A stretch of 64,000 nucleotides of DNA from Novosphingobium decolorationis. Its GTDB lineage: Bacteria; Pseudomonadota; Alphaproteobacteria; Sphingomonadales; Sphingomonadaceae. The stretch spans positions 4,574,209 through 4,638,208 of the forward strand of contig NZ_CP054856.1 of NCBI RefSeq assembly GCF_018417475.1, written 5' to 3'. Below are positions 27,581 to 38,375 of the stretch, one piece after another; positions within the stretch are counted from its first letter, which is position 1, and each line of letters begins with the position of its first letter. The notes under the pieces are model-generated. The model was not told where the DNA came from. It saw nothing but the letters and a program-made list of their open reading frames with translations, and did no database searches. The translations under genes and the position numbers were made by a program.

Positions 27581-28258
27581 TTACAGCGTCTCTTCGATGG
27601 CCTTGGCGGCGGCGAGCGGATCTTCCGCGCCGCGGATCGGGCGGCCGACGACGAGCAGGCTCGCGCCGTTGTCGCGCGCCTCGCGCGGGGAGACGATGCG
27701 CTTCTGGTCCGCCAGCTTGCTGTCGGGCAGGCGCAGGCCGGGAACGACGAAGTAGCCGTCCTTCCACTGCTTGTGGATCGCGCCGACTTCGTGGCCCGAG
27801 CACACGATGCCATCGAGCCCGGCGGCCTGCGACAACTCGGCCAGGCGCAGCGCCTGTTCCATCGGATCGGCCGTGATGCCGATGGCCGAGAGGTCGTCGT
27901 TGTCGAGGCTGGTAAGGACGGTGACGGCCACGACCTTGGTGTTCTCGCCCGCGGCGGCCTTGGCATCTTCCATCATCGCGCGTCCGCCCGCGGCGTGGAT
28001 CGTCACCACGGCCGGGTTCAGCGTGTTGATCGCCTGCATCGCGGCGGCGACCGTGTTGGGGATGTCGTGGAGCTTGAGGTCGAGGAAGATGGGCAGGCCC
28101 ACCTTCTGGATCTCGCGCACGCCGTGGTGGCCGTGGGCGCAGAAGAATTCGAGGCCGAGCTTGATCCCGCCGACGTGGTCCTTGACCTTGCGGGCCAGCG
28201 CTTCGGCGGCGTCGAGGCGGGGGACGTCGAGTGCGAGGTAGACGGGATTGTTGCTCAT
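27581..28258 (-). CDS. pyrF: Orotidine 5'-phosphate decarboxylase
   Basis: A 225-residue barrel catalysing the last step of UMP synthesis. The catalytic DxKxxD array is in FLDLKLHDIPNTVA; also present are VYLALDVPRLDAA at the N-terminus and VVGRPIRGAEDP at the phosphate site. It starts four bases after the stop of the LapA-like gene, so the two are co-transcribed. lapA-pyrF adjacency is common in alphaproteobacteria. Confidence 0.95.
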   Translation of the reverse strand: MSNNPVYLALDVPRLDAAEALARKVKDHVGGIKLGLEFFCAHGHHGVREIQKVGLPIFLDLKLHDIPNTVAAAMQAINTLNPAVVTIHAAGGRAMMEDAKAAAGENTKVVAVTVLTSLDNDDLSAIGITADPMEQALRLAELSQAAGLDGIVCSGHEVGAIHKQWKDGYFVVPGLRLPDSKLADQKRIVSPREARDNGASLLVVGRPIRGAEDPLAAAKAIEETL

Positions 28259-28262
28259 GGGC

Positions 28263-28619
28263 TCAGGTATCCGGGGTCAGGGGTGTCGTTTGCGGTGACG
28301 TGTCAGGCCGGGGGGAGGTGGTGGCGCTGGCCGTGGGTTCCTCGGCGAGCGAGGGCATCGAGCTGGCGTGGAGCGCGTTCTCGAGGCTGGCGATGCGGCG
28401 GTTGAGGCGCCAGCGCACGGCCCGGAAGTACAGCCACACCGGCATCATGCCGAGCAGGAAGAAGAACAGCGCAACAAAGCCCACCGGCCAGTCGAAATGG
28501 ATGTAGTTGCCATCGTCCAATGGCCAGAAGTTCACCGGGACCTTGGTCCAGTTCATGGCGATGAAGGCGACCAGGATGGCCGTGGTCACGATCCAGGCGA
28601 TGGTGCGGACGGCTTTCAT
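28263..28619 (-). CDS. LapA-domain membrane protein (DUF1049)
   Basis: A 118-residue product with two hydrophobic segments (about 7-22 and 46-66) around a short periplasmic loop (NWTKVPVNFWPL), then a cytoplasmic tail with a coiled-coil-like stretch (RRIASLENAL). This topology and the NFWPLDDG loop match the LapA domain, described in E. coli as part of LPS-assembly regulation. Directly upstream of pyrF. Confidence 0.8.
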   Translation of the reverse strand: MKAVRTIAWIVTTAILVAFIAMNWTKVPVNFWPLDDGNYIHFDWPVGFVALFFFLLGMMPVWLYFRAVRWRLNRRIASLENALHASSMPSLAEEPTASATTSPRPDTSPQTTPLTPDT

Positions 28620-28759
28620 GGATGCTCCCGATGTTCGTGCCGTGCCGGACCCGGGCGGGTGCCCGGGCGCGGCGAAGCGCCGATGCTAGGACCGAAAACG
28701 GGGTAAGGGAAGGCCCCGGATCATCGGCCCTGCGGCATCGGCGCTGCGTGCATCGCGTC

Positions 28760-30073
<1,314 letters not shown>

Positions 30074-30238
30074 GCAAGACTCCTTTGGCTGACGCGGCGT
30101 CCGCTAGGGCCGCTTCGGGCGAAAGGCAAGTGCAAGGCGCGCGGCTACCCGATGAGCGGGGTTACTTTTTTGGCAGGAGCCTTCCGCGCGGCCACGCGCT
30201 TGGTCTAGGAACCCGCAGTCCCCGGTTGGAGAAATTTC

Positions 30239-31261
30239 GTGTCCCTGCGCCGCCTTGTACCCACTACCGCCGCCCTTGCCCTGGGCCTTCTAAGCGCTAG
30301 CGGAGCCAGCGCGCAGGACGTGGCGCCCTTGGGCAGCAACCTGGAGCGGTTCGCCTATCCCTGGCCGGAGAAGCGCTTTGGCGTGCGCGTGGGGGACGAG
30401 GACGCGCAGATGACCTTCATGGATGTCGCGCCCGCGCGGCCCAACGGGCAGAGCGTGGTTCTCCTCCACGGCAAGAACTTCTGCGCGGCGACCTGGGAGA
30501 GCACGGCGCGCGCGCTCCTGGCGGCTGGCTACCGGGTAATCGTCCCCGACCAGCTCGGCTTCTGCAAGTCCTCCAAGCCCGACAGCGCGCAGTACACGCT
30601 CGCGCTGATGGCCGATGCCACGCACCGCCTGTTGAAGGCACAGGGGGTGGAGAAGCCGATCGTGCTGGCCCACTCGACCGGCGGTATGCTGGCGCTGCGC
30701 TATGCCCTGATGTTCCCGGACGACACCTCGCGGCTGCTGCTGATCAATCCGCTGGGGCTTGTCGACCGGATGGAGCAGGGGGTGCCCTATGTGCCGCTCG
30801 ACAGGCTGATCGCGGCCGAACGCGCCAAGGGCCGCGCGTCGATCAAGGGTTATCAGCTGCGGACCTACTACCACGGCGAATGGCGTGCGGACTACGATCG
30901 CTGGGTCGACATGCTCGCCGGGCAATATGCGACTGAGGATGATGACGCAGTCGAGATCGCGCAGGCCAAGACCGCCGAGATGATCCTGACCCAGCCGGTG
31001 TCGCACGAGTTCGGCAATCTGAGGGTGCCCGTCACCCTGATGATTGGCCGGCTCGACACCACGACCTTCGGCAAGGGGCAGGCCCCCGACGCGGTGAAGG
31101 CGCGGCTGAGGCCCATTCCCGAGGTGGTCGAGGACGCTGCGGCGCGCATGCCCGAGGCGCGCATCGTCTGGTTCGAAGGACGCGGCCATTCGCCCCAGGT
31201 CGAGGCGCCGGACGAGTTCGAACCCCGCCTGATCCAGGCGCTGGAGAGCCCGGCGCCCTGA
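30239..31261 (+). CDS. Secreted alpha/beta hydrolase
   Basis: A 340-residue protein from a GTG start with a Sec signal (LVPTTAALALGLLSASGASAQ). Fold markers: oxyanion segment VVLLHGKNFCAATW, VIVPDQLGFCKSSKP, nucleophile elbow AHSTGG, acid-loop region MIGRLDTT and catalytic His in FEGRGHSPQVEAP. The closest neighbourhoods I know are epoxide/ester hydrolase-like exported enzymes. Substrate unknown. Convergent with the SLC13 gene, 15 bp apart. Confidence 0.88.
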   Translation: MSLRRLVPTTAALALGLLSASGASAQDVAPLGSNLERFAYPWPEKRFGVRVGDEDAQMTFMDVAPARPNGQSVVLLHGKNFCAATWESTARALLAAGYRVIVPDQLGFCKSSKPDSAQYTLALMADATHRLLKAQGVEKPIVLAHSTGGMLALRYALMFPDDTSRLLLINPLGLVDRMEQGVPYVPLDRLIAAERAKGRASIKGYQLRTYYHGEWRADYDRWVDMLAGQYATEDDDAVEIAQAKTAEMILTQPVSHEFGNLRVPVTLMIGRLDTTTFGKGQAPDAVKARLRPIPEVVEDAAARMPEARIVWFEGRGHSPQVEAPDEFEPRLIQALESPAP

Positions 31262-31276
31262 CCCTGTCTCCCCGGA

Positions 31277-33073
31277 TCAGAAGGGCCAGATCATCGGGAT
31301 CACGATCAGCGTCGTGATCGACACCAGGATCGTGAGCGGAAAGCCGTACTTGTAGAAGTCGGTGAACTTGTATCCGCCCGCGCTGTAGACGAGGGTGTTG
31401 GTCTGGTAGCCGATGGGCGTGAGGAAGCTGGCCGAGGCGGCAAACATCACCGCGACGACGAACGGGCGCGGGTCGACATGCAGCGCCTGGGCCAGCGTGA
31501 TCCCGATGGGGGTCACGACGACGGCCACCGCGTTGTTGGTGACAAGTTCGGTCAGGAACAGGCTGAGGAAGTAGATTGCGGCGAGGGCGGCAATCGGGCC
31601 CAGGCTGCCGAGCCAGGGCGTGGCCCAGCCGACGATGGTCTCGACCAGCCCGGAGCGTTCCAGCCCCGTGCCAATGGAAAGCATGGCCACGATCAGCGCG
31701 ATGATGCGCCAGTCGACCGAGCGGAAGGCTTCCTCGGGCTCCACGCAGCGCCCCGCAAGCACGACGGCGACGCCCATGACGGCGAGGCCCGCGAGCGGCA
31801 TGAGGTCGAACGAAGCGCCGAGGACCACGCCGAGCATTGTCGCAATCGCGATCCAGGCCTTGCTACGGCGAAAGCCGCGCGAGGTCGGCTCAGCGATGTT
31901 GACCAGCTGCTGGTCCTCGACGAGGCGGCGCAGGTCTTCGGGCGCGCCTTCGATCAGGAGTGTGTCGCCCACTTCAAGGGGGACGCGCTCGAAACGGTCC
32001 TCAAGGTTCGTGCCCTTGCGGTGGAGCGCAATGGGGTAGACGCCGTAGCGGCGGCGCAGGCGCAGCTCGAACAGGGTATGCCCGATGATCTCGGCGCCCG
32101 GAGCCAGCAGCGTTTCGGCCATGACCGAGTTGCGGGTCGAGAGCTGGACGAGGTGCGGGTCGGTGGTGGAGGCCGCGGTCATCGAGATGCGCCCGGCTTC
32201 CTTCAGGGACATGAGGTCGCTTGCAGACGTGCGCAGGACCAGGATGTCGCCTTCCTCCAGCGTCTGTGCGGCGAAATTGCGGCGCAGCGACTGGTCGCCG
32301 CGCAGCACGTCGACAAGGCGACGTTCGCTGCGCGAGAGCAGGTCGATGGTCTTGGGCGGCTGGCCGATATAGGGCGATCCCGCCTCGATGAAGATCGAGA
32401 CGACGAAGCGCTTGTTATCGCTCGCATTGCCCAGGCTCGCCACGGTCTGGCGTTCGGGAAGCAGCTTGTTCGACACGGCGAGCCAGATGACGCCGATGAT
32501 GGCCACGATGATGCCGACCGGCGCGATCTCGAAGAGGCCGAAGGGTTCAAGCCCTGCGCGGCGCGCGACGCCGTCGACAAGGATATTGGTCGAGGTCCCG
32601 AGCAGCGTGACGGTGCCGCCCAGAACGGCGGCGAAGGAAATCGGCATGAGTACGCGCGAGGCGGGAATGTCGAGCTCGCGGGCAATCGTCATGCCCACCG
32701 GGATCATCATCATCACCAGCGGTGTGTTGTTGGTGAAGGCCGAGATCGTCGCGATCAGGCCCAGGAACACGCACATGCACAGGAAGGGGCGCGTCCGGCC
32801 AAGCCCTGTAATGCAGGACGAGAAGAAGTCGAGCGCGCCGGTTCGCACCAGCGCCGAGGACATGATGAACATGCTCACGATCGTCAGCGGGGCGGGGTTG
32901 CCCATCGCTTCGAGCACGTCATCGGTCGCGATGATGCCCAGCAGGAGCAGAACCGCGACAAGGCCCAGCGCCACGACTTCGGGCGCGGCGAGCTCGAAGG
33001 CAAAGGCAAGGAAGAGGAGAACAAGCAACGGCGCCATGACGAGCGGTGAAGCCAGATCCAGACCGAAATGCAT
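31277..33073 (-). CDS. SLC13/DASS-type anion permease with TrkA-C domains
   Basis: A 598-residue transporter: a first half of transmembrane helices (SFTNNTPLV-type loop as SAFTNNTPLVMMMIPVG), then two cytosolic RCK-C/TrkA-C domains (about residues 205-290 and 300-385), then the second half with the matching TELVTNNAVAVVVTPIG motif and a final hydrophobic helix. This architecture is typical of bacterial SLC13 permeases for sulfate or dicarboxylates. No sulfur or C4-acid genes are adjacent, so the substrate is unassigned. Confidence 0.9.
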   Translation of the reverse strand: MHFGLDLASPLVMAPLLVLLFLAFAFELAAPEVVALGLVAVLLLLGIIATDDVLEAMGNPAPLTIVSMFIMSSALVRTGALDFFSSCITGLGRTRPFLCMCVFLGLIATISAFTNNTPLVMMMIPVGMTIARELDIPASRVLMPISFAAVLGGTVTLLGTSTNILVDGVARRAGLEPFGLFEIAPVGIIVAIIGVIWLAVSNKLLPERQTVASLGNASDNKRFVVSIFIEAGSPYIGQPPKTIDLLSRSERRLVDVLRGDQSLRRNFAAQTLEEGDILVLRTSASDLMSLKEAGRISMTAASTTDPHLVQLSTRNSVMAETLLAPGAEIIGHTLFELRLRRRYGVYPIALHRKGTNLEDRFERVPLEVGDTLLIEGAPEDLRRLVEDQQLVNIAEPTSRGFRRSKAWIAIATMLGVVLGASFDLMPLAGLAVMGVAVVLAGRCVEPEEAFRSVDWRIIALIVAMLSIGTGLERSGLVETIVGWATPWLGSLGPIAALAAIYFLSLFLTELVTNNAVAVVVTPIGITLAQALHVDPRPFVVAVMFAASASFLTPIGYQTNTLVYSAGGYKFTDFYKYGFPLTILVSITTLIVIPMIWPF

Positions 33074-33334
33074 CCATTCCCCTATCGATTACGCTGGGAA
33101 CCCAGCGCTTCGCGCAAGGGTCTAGCGACAATTGTGCAACGCGCAAAGGCTTTGTTTACTACTAAAAAAGTTGATTTGATTGCGGGGCCATTAGAAAAAG
33201 TTGGGGCCCGTTTCGTGCTCGCACTGGTGGCCGCACATGTGCGGGCGCCCCAGTCATTTCGCGGTTCCTTCCGCCTGTCGGATGCCGGGCGCTCTGTCCG
33301 CCTGCCGGGTTCAGTCGCAGGTGCAACCTGCCTT

Positions 33335-34105
33335 TTAGATCAGGCCCTTGGCGCGCAGTGACACATGCCCCTCGCGGCCGATCACGATATGGTCGTGGAC
33401 GGTGATGCCGAGCAGGCGCCCGGCCTCGGCGATGCGCGTCGTGATGTCGATGTCGGCGCGGCTGGGTTCGGGCGAGCCGGAGGGATGGTTATGGACCAGA
33501 ATGAGGGCGCTGGCCCCGATATCGAGGGCGCGGCGGATGACCTCGCGCGGGTGGATCGCGGCCTCGTCGATGGAGCCTTCGCCCACCAGGTCGTCGAGGA
33601 TGAGCATGTTCTTGGTGTTCAGGTAGAGCACGCGCACGCGTTCCAGCGTCAGGTGCGCCATATCTATGGTGAGGTAGTCGATCAGCGCTTGCCAGGAGCC
33701 GATCACGGGGGTCTCACGCACTTTCTGGCGGGCGAGCCGGGTTGCCGCGACGGTGACGATCCGCAGGGCTGCCGCGGTCGCCTCGCCCATGCCGGGGTGC
33801 AGCGCCAACGTGCGAGGATCGGCCTGGAGGACGCCTGCCAGCGTGCCGAAGCGGGCAAGAAGGCTTCGGGCAAGCGGCTTCATGTCGCGCCGGGGCACCG
33901 CTTGCATCAGAAGCAATTCAATCACTTCGTGGTCGGCAAGGGCCTCGTCTCCGCCGCCCAGCAGGCGCTGGCGTAGCCGCGTGCGGTGGCCCGAGGTATC
34001 GCTCCCTGCGTCTTTCGCCTTCGTCCTGTCGTGCGCAGCCTTCGTCTCGGCGCGCGCGGGCTGGCTTTCGGTCCGTTCAGGAAAGAGGGGGGTATCGTCT
34101 GCCAT
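33335..34105 (-). CDS. radC: RadC family JAMM-domain protein
   Basis: A 256-residue RadC-like protein starting at MADDTPLFPE. An N-terminal helix-hairpin-helix region (LALHPGMGEATAAALRI) precedes the JAMM/MPN+ domain with the metal motif VHNHPSGSPEPSRADIDIT and upstream Glu in LVGEGSIDEAAIHP. The historical link to DNA repair is doubtful and the cellular function of RadC is unresolved. Divergent from ydbH with only about 45 bp between starts. Confidence 0.9.
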   Translation of the reverse strand: MADDTPLFPERTESQPARAETKAAHDRTKAKDAGSDTSGHRTRLRQRLLGGGDEALADHEVIELLLMQAVPRRDMKPLARSLLARFGTLAGVLQADPRTLALHPGMGEATAAALRIVTVAATRLARQKVRETPVIGSWQALIDYLTIDMAHLTLERVRVLYLNTKNMLILDDLVGEGSIDEAAIHPREVIRRALDIGASALILVHNHPSGSPEPSRADIDITTRIAEAGRLLGITVHDHIVIGREGHVSLRAKGLI

Positions 34106-34149
34106 CGTTGGCTCTGACAATTGCCTTTCCGGCGCGCACAGCGCAAGTG

Positions 34150-37100
34150 ATGGAGCGCATGGCGCAAGACGAGTCCCTGGAAAGTAACGAAGAAGAGCGC
34201 GTTGCCGAGGAAGCGGCGCGGCCTGTCGCTGCGCGTCGGCGCCGGCGTCGGCGAATCGCTTTGGGCTTGGGTGTCGTCGGGGCCATGGCGCTTGGCAGCG
34301 CCTGGATCGCGCGCGAGGATATCGCCGACAATATTGTCCAGAGCGAACTTTCCGCGTTGGGGCTGCCAGCCACCTACGACATCGTCCAGATCGGGCCCGA
34401 CGAGCAGATCGTGCGCAATGTCGTGATCGGCGATCCGGCGCATCCCGACCTGACGATCGCGGAGGTGCGTGTGGCAACGCGGCTCACCTTCGGATTGCCC
34501 GGCCTTGGCCGCATCACTCTTGTGCGCCCGCGTCTCTATGGCCGAATGAAGAACGGCAGTGTCAGCTTCGGTTCGCTCGACAAGGTCCTCTTCGCCGATC
34601 CGCAGAGCACGGAGCCGACGCAGCTTCCCGATCTCGATCTTGCCGTGAAGGATGGCGGCGCGCTGCTCGTGACCGATGCGGGGCGGGTGGGGGTCAGCCT
34701 GGAAGGCGAGGGCGCCTTGCGCGGTGGTTTCGAAGGGGAGCTTGCCGCAAAAGCCCCCGCGCTGGCCTATGCGGGCTGCACCAGCGGTCCGCTGAGCCTT
34801 TACGGCAAGCTGTCCGTCGCGGCGGGGCGGCCGCGCCTGAAAGGGCCGTTGCGGCTGGAGGATTTCGCCTGCGAAGGGCAGGGGGCCTCACTCGCGAAGG
34901 CCGCGCTCGACCTCGACCTTGAGCTTGATGACACGCTGGACGGCGGCCGCGCCTCGCTGGGCCTTTCCGCGCAGCGCTTGCGCATGGCCGATGCCGGCGC
35001 CGCAGCGCTCGAGGGCTCCGCGCAGGTCACCTACCGGGGCGACAGTCTCAATGCGCGCTACGATCTGGCCGCAAGGGATCCGGGCGGTGCGCCGCTCCAT
35101 CTTTCCCGGCTTGAACTCAGCGGTACGGCCCGGGCGAGCGCGGGTTTCGATACGCTCTCGCTCGAAACCGACCTGTCGGGTGAGAACCTGCGGCCCGGTT
35201 CCGGGCTTGCTTCGGCCTTGCAGGACCTGGCGCGCACTACGCAAGGTTCCTTGGTCGCCGGGCTCGCGGACCAGATTCGCGTCAATCTTGCCCGCGAGCT
35301 GCGCGGGAGCACGCTCGAAGCGCGGCTCATCGCGCGCAGCAATGCGCGCGGACGCAGCGTGGTCGTGCCCCAGGCGCGGGTCCGGGCGCGCAGCGGTGAA
35401 AGCCTGCTCGAACTCTCGCGCATGCAGATGCTGTTGGCCGATGGCGCACCGCGCGTCTCGGGCAACTTCGTGACGTCGGGGCGCAGGTTGCCGCGCCTCA
35501 ACGGGCGCATGGAAACGCGCGATTCGGGCGAGACGGCCTTCCACGTGCAGATGGCCGATTACCGGGCGGGCGAGGACCATGTCGCTATCCCCGAGATGGT
35601 CCTGCGCCAGCGGGGCAATGGCGATCTGGATGTCGCGGGCGAAGTGCGGCTGGGCGGGGCGCTGCCGGGCGGATCAGTCCGCAACCTGCGTGTGCCGGTC
35701 TCGGGCCGCTGGAAGGGCAATGGCGATCTCGCGCTCTGGTCCTCGTGCACCACGGTCACGTTTGACGCTCTCACGATGGCGAACCTGACGCTCGATGCGA
35801 ACCGGCTTTCGCTGTGCCCGCCCAAGGGTCGGGCAATGGCACGCTACGATAGCGGCGGCTTTGCGTTCGCAGCGGGTACACCCGCGCTCGAACTTTCCGG
35901 TCATCTTGGCGAATCCGAGGTGCGGCTGGCGACCGGTCCTGTCGGCCTGGCCTATCCCGGAACGCTTGCGGCGCGCGATATCGCCGTGGCGTTGGGGCCC
36001 GAGGCGGCGCCCTCGCGCTTTGCCATCGCCAATCTGACGGCCGATCTCGCGGGCGATGTCGCGGGCACGTTTGAAAATGCGGACGTCGCGCTCGCGGCGG
36101 TGCCGCTCGATCTGCACGAGGTCGCCGGGAATTGGAGCTACGCCGGGGGTGTGCTGCGGCTCGACGATTCGCAGTTCGTACTTGTCGACAGGCAGAAGGA
36201 CGCCCGTTTCGAGCCGATGGTCGCGCGCGGCGCTTCGCTGGAGCTTGCCGACAACGTGATTTCTGCCTCGGCCCGATTGCGCGAACCGCAATCGGATCGC
36301 GCGGTGGGCCGTGTCGACATCGTCCATGACCTGGGCACCTTGCGTGGGCATGCGGATCTCGCGGTCGATGGGCTGACTTTTGGCGACAATCTTCAGCCCG
36401 AACAGCTGTCGACCAACCTGCGCGGTCTTGTCTCGCTCGTCGAGGGGACGGTGACGGGGACGGGTCGGATCGACTGGAGGGGCGATGCCGTCACCAGTCG
36501 CGGCCGCTTTGCTAGCGAAGGCCTTGATTTTGCAGCGCCCTTTGGACCCGTTGAGGGGCTGTCGGGCGAGGTTGTCTTCACCGACCTGCTCGGCATGGTC
36601 ACCGCCCCCGACCAGCGCCTTGCCGTCGCCTCGATCAATCCGGGTATCGAGGTCACGGACGGGGCGATCTCCTTCGAGATGCAGCCCGATCATCGCCTCG
36701 TCGTGAACGGGGCGAAGTGGCCGTTCATGGACGGAGAACTGACGCTCGCGCCCACCACGATGACGGTCGGGGCGGTCGAGACAAGGCGCTACACGCTGAA
36801 CGTGAAGGGTCTGAACGCGGCCAGCCTCGTGCGGCACATGGAACTCGACAATATCTCGGCGAGCGGCGTCTTCGATGGCCAGCTGCCGATTGTCTACGAC
36901 CAGAACGGCGCGCGGATCGAGAACGGCAGCCTTGTCGCGCGCGAGCCGGGCGGCAATGTCGCCTATGTCGGGGCGCTCAGTTACGAAGATCTCTCGACCA
37001 TGGGCAACTTTGCGTTCGATGCGCTCAAGTCGATTGATTACAAGACGATGGAAGTGACGCTCAACGGCTCGCTCTCGGGTGAAATCATCACCCAGCTGCG

Positions 37101-37365
37101 CTTTGCCGGGATCAGCCAGGGGACAGGAGCCACGCGCAATTTCCTGACCCGCCAGATCGCGAAGCTGCCGGTGCGCTTCATCGTCAATATCCAGGCGCCG
37201 TTCTTCCAGCTCTTTGGCAACATGCGCTCGCTCTACGATTCGAACTACGTGGTCGATCCGCGCGAGCTCGGCCTTGTTGCCAAGGACGGCAAATCCCAGG
37301 CGGGAGAGGGCGCTGTCGCTCCGTTCATCTCCATTCAGCCTCCAGTCAGCGAGGACACTCCATGA
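34150..37365 (+). CDS. ydbH: YdbH-family AsmA-like envelope protein
   Basis: About 1071 residues: cytoplasmic Arg-rich start (ARRRRRRR), one transmembrane helix (IALGLGVVGAMALGSAW), then a long periplasmic beta-rich region of repeating groove-type strands, with the conserved YdbH C-terminal domain (VEGLSGEVVFTDLLGM, INPGIEVTDG, LVARHMEL-type as LVRHMELDNISASGVFDG). In E. coli YdbH, with TamB and YhdP, helps move phospholipid from inner to outer membrane. It is followed by ynbE and ydbL in the E. coli order, which supports the call. The exact start is uncertain; ATGs at 34150 and 34159 are both possible. Confidence 0.9.
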   Translation: MERMAQDESLESNEEERVAEEAARPVAARRRRRRRIALGLGVVGAMALGSAWIAREDIADNIVQSELSALGLPATYDIVQIGPDEQIVRNVVIGDPAHPDLTIAEVRVATRLTFGLPGLGRITLVRPRLYGRMKNGSVSFGSLDKVLFADPQSTEPTQLPDLDLAVKDGGALLVTDAGRVGVSLEGEGALRGGFEGELAAKAPALAYAGCTSGPLSLYGKLSVAAGRPRLKGPLRLEDFACEGQGASLAKAALDLDLELDDTLDGGRASLGLSAQRLRMADAGAAALEGSAQVTYRGDSLNARYDLAARDPGGAPLHLSRLELSGTARASAGFDTLSLETDLSGENLRPGSGLASALQDLARTTQGSLVAGLADQIRVNLARELRGSTLEARLIARSNARGRSVVVPQARVRARSGESLLELSRMQMLLADGAPRVSGNFVTSGRRLPRLNGRMETRDSGETAFHVQMADYRAGEDHVAIPEMVLRQRGNGDLDVAGEVRLGGALPGGSVRNLRVPVSGRWKGNGDLALWSSCTTVTFDALTMANLTLDANRLSLCPPKGRAMARYDSGGFAFAAGTPALELSGHLGESEVRLATGPVGLAYPGTLAARDIAVALGPEAAPSRFAIANLTADLAGDVAGTFENADVALAAVPLDLHEVAGNWSYAGGVLRLDDSQFVLVDRQKDARFEPMVARGASLELADNVISASARLREPQSDRAVGRVDIVHDLGTLRGHADLAVDGLTFGDNLQPEQLSTNLRGLVSLVEGTVTGTGRIDWRGDAVTSRGRFASEGLDFAAPFGPVEGLSGEVVFTDLLGMVTAPDQRLAVASINPGIEVTDGAISFEMQPDHRLVVNGAKWPFMDGELTLAPTTMTVGAVETRRYTLNVKGLNAASLVRHMELDNISASGVFDGQLPIVYDQNGARIENGSLVAREPGGNVAYVGALSYEDLSTMGNFAFDALKSIDYKTMEVTLNGSLSGEIITQLRFAGISQGTGATRNFLTRQIAKLPVRFIVNIQAPFFQLFGNMRSLYDSNYVVDPRELGLVAKDGKSQAGEGAVAPFISIQPPVSEDTP

Positions 37366-37460
37366 TTACGTGTAATTTGACCACACCGCCCGTCGCTGCA
37401 AAAGGAACGCACACGGTTCGCCGGGCGAACCTGACGCAGGGCAAGGGAGTGAGGTCCGTG

Positions 37461-37646
37461 ATGCGGGCGATGGCACTGGCAGGATTGGGGCTGGGCGCGA
37501 TACCGACGCTGGGGGGCTGCGTGAACGTATCCGCACCCGACAAGCCCATCGTGATCGAGCTCAACATCAATATCCGCCAGGAGGTTATCTACCGATTGGC
37601 CGCCGATGCCGCGAACACCATTGAGGAAAATCCGGAGATCTTCTGA
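37461..37646 (+). CDS. ynbE: YnbE-like lipoprotein
   Basis: A 61-residue lipoprotein, the same length as E. coli YnbE. Signal sequence then lipobox LGGC (Cys20), followed by the family's conserved VNVSAPDKPIVIELNINI and QEVIYRL. An in-frame ATG at 37362 overlaps the ydbH stop, but it would place the Cys at residue 53, so 37461 with GAGG upstream is preferred. YnbE is thought to pair by strand addition with the YdbH C-terminus at the outer membrane. Its stop overlaps the ydbL start (TGATG). Confidence 0.88.
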   Translation: MRAMALAGLGLGAIPTLGGCVNVSAPDKPIVIELNINIRQEVIYRLAADAANTIEENPEIF

Positions 37647-38047
37647 TGCGCAGCCTTATCGAGAAACCCGTAGCCGCGGCGACGCTGGCCCTCGCCATGC
37701 TGGCGGGTCTGGGCATGGCGGCACCGGCTGGTGCCCAGTCGCGCGGCGAGGCCTATGCTGCCGCCAAGGCGCAAGGCCAGGTTGGTGAGCAGCGCAACGG
37801 CTATCTCGGGGTGGTCGGCGATCAGAGCGCGGACGTGCGTTCGATGGTGCGCGATATCAACAACAAGCGCCGCTCGATCTACACCTCGAAGGCCGCCAGC
37901 CTGTCGAGCACGATCGACGAGTACGCCTTTACCACAGCCTGCCGCCTGATCGCGGAAACCTCGCCTGGCGAGAAGTACGAGGGGCTCGACGGAAGTTGGA
38001 AGACACGCGGGAGCGGCGCGCCCGAACGCGATCCCAAGTGTCCCTGA
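37646..38047 (+). CDS. ydbL: YdbL family periplasmic protein (DUF1318)
   Basis: A 133-residue protein: signal peptide to about residue 30 (GMAAPAGAQ), then the DUF1318 core with AAKAQGQVGEQRNGYLGVV and DINNKRRSIYTSKA. In E. coli YdbL modulates assembly of the YdbH-YnbE bridge. Translationally coupled to ynbE by a one-base stop/start overlap. Last gene of the operon, with a hairpin 50 bases beyond. Confidence 0.9.
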   Translation: MRSLIEKPVAAATLALAMLAGLGMAAPAGAQSRGEAYAAAKAQGQVGEQRNGYLGVVGDQSADVRSMVRDINNKRRSIYTSKAASLSSTIDEYAFTTACRLIAETSPGEKYEGLDGSWKTRGSGAPERDPKCP

Positions 38048-38095
38048 ATACGGCGGATCCCATAGAACTTCTTTTCTTCGACTTAGGTCTCATGC

Positions 38096-38130
38096 AAAGG
38101 CTTTCTCCTGAAAAACGGGAGAGGGCCTTT
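38096..38130 (+). terminator. Terminator after the ydbH operon
   Basis: AAAGGC..TTCTCC pairs with GGAGAG..GCCTTT with small internal asymmetries, followed by a T-rich stretch (CGCTTTTGT). It separates ydbL from the atp operon. Confidence 0.65.
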
Positions 38131-38181
38131 CGCTTTTGTAGGACAATTCTATCGCGATGCGCGATGCCGCACTTTTGCGCG

Positions 38182-38317
38182 GCTGCGGAATTAGGTTATC
38201 GCTAACTTCCAATTCGCAGCGGGGCGCCGCGTCGGGGCTACCTGTGCAGATCGGTGGTTCGTCATGTGGCTGCCATGGTTGACTCGGGAAAAGCCCCACC
38301 CTAAGGGGTCGGCGCCC
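38182..38317 (+). promoter_or_regulatory. Structured leader ahead of the atp operon
   Basis: The 330-bp gap between ydbL and atpI holds no gene. Two RNA-like folds are visible. One is a hairpin at 38182-38220 (GCTGC/GCAGC, GAATT/AATTC, then GTTA-TCGC-TAAC at the tip). The other is a long-range 8-bp perfect GC stem, GGGCGCCG (38222-38229) with CGGCGCCC (38310-38317), closing a ~80-nt domain that contains CCCC/GGGG. No clear sigma70 promoter was found. Possible atp 5' leader element; unproven. Confidence 0.4.
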
Positions 38318-38375
38318 AAGACGGGCAACTGTCGAACGCGTCACTCGTTCCTGATTGATATAAGGAGCAAAGGAC

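Noticed and set aside
37362..37460. N-terminally extended ynbE start at the ATGA overlap with ydbH
   Set aside because: It would put the lipobox Cys at residue 53, too deep for signal peptidase II. The start at 37461 gives the family's standard 61 residues.
38150..38330. 6S RNA or SRP RNA in the atp leader
   Set aside because: The SRP GGAAGG/AGCA-type apical core is missing, and the fold lacks the long rod with a central bubble expected of 6S RNA.
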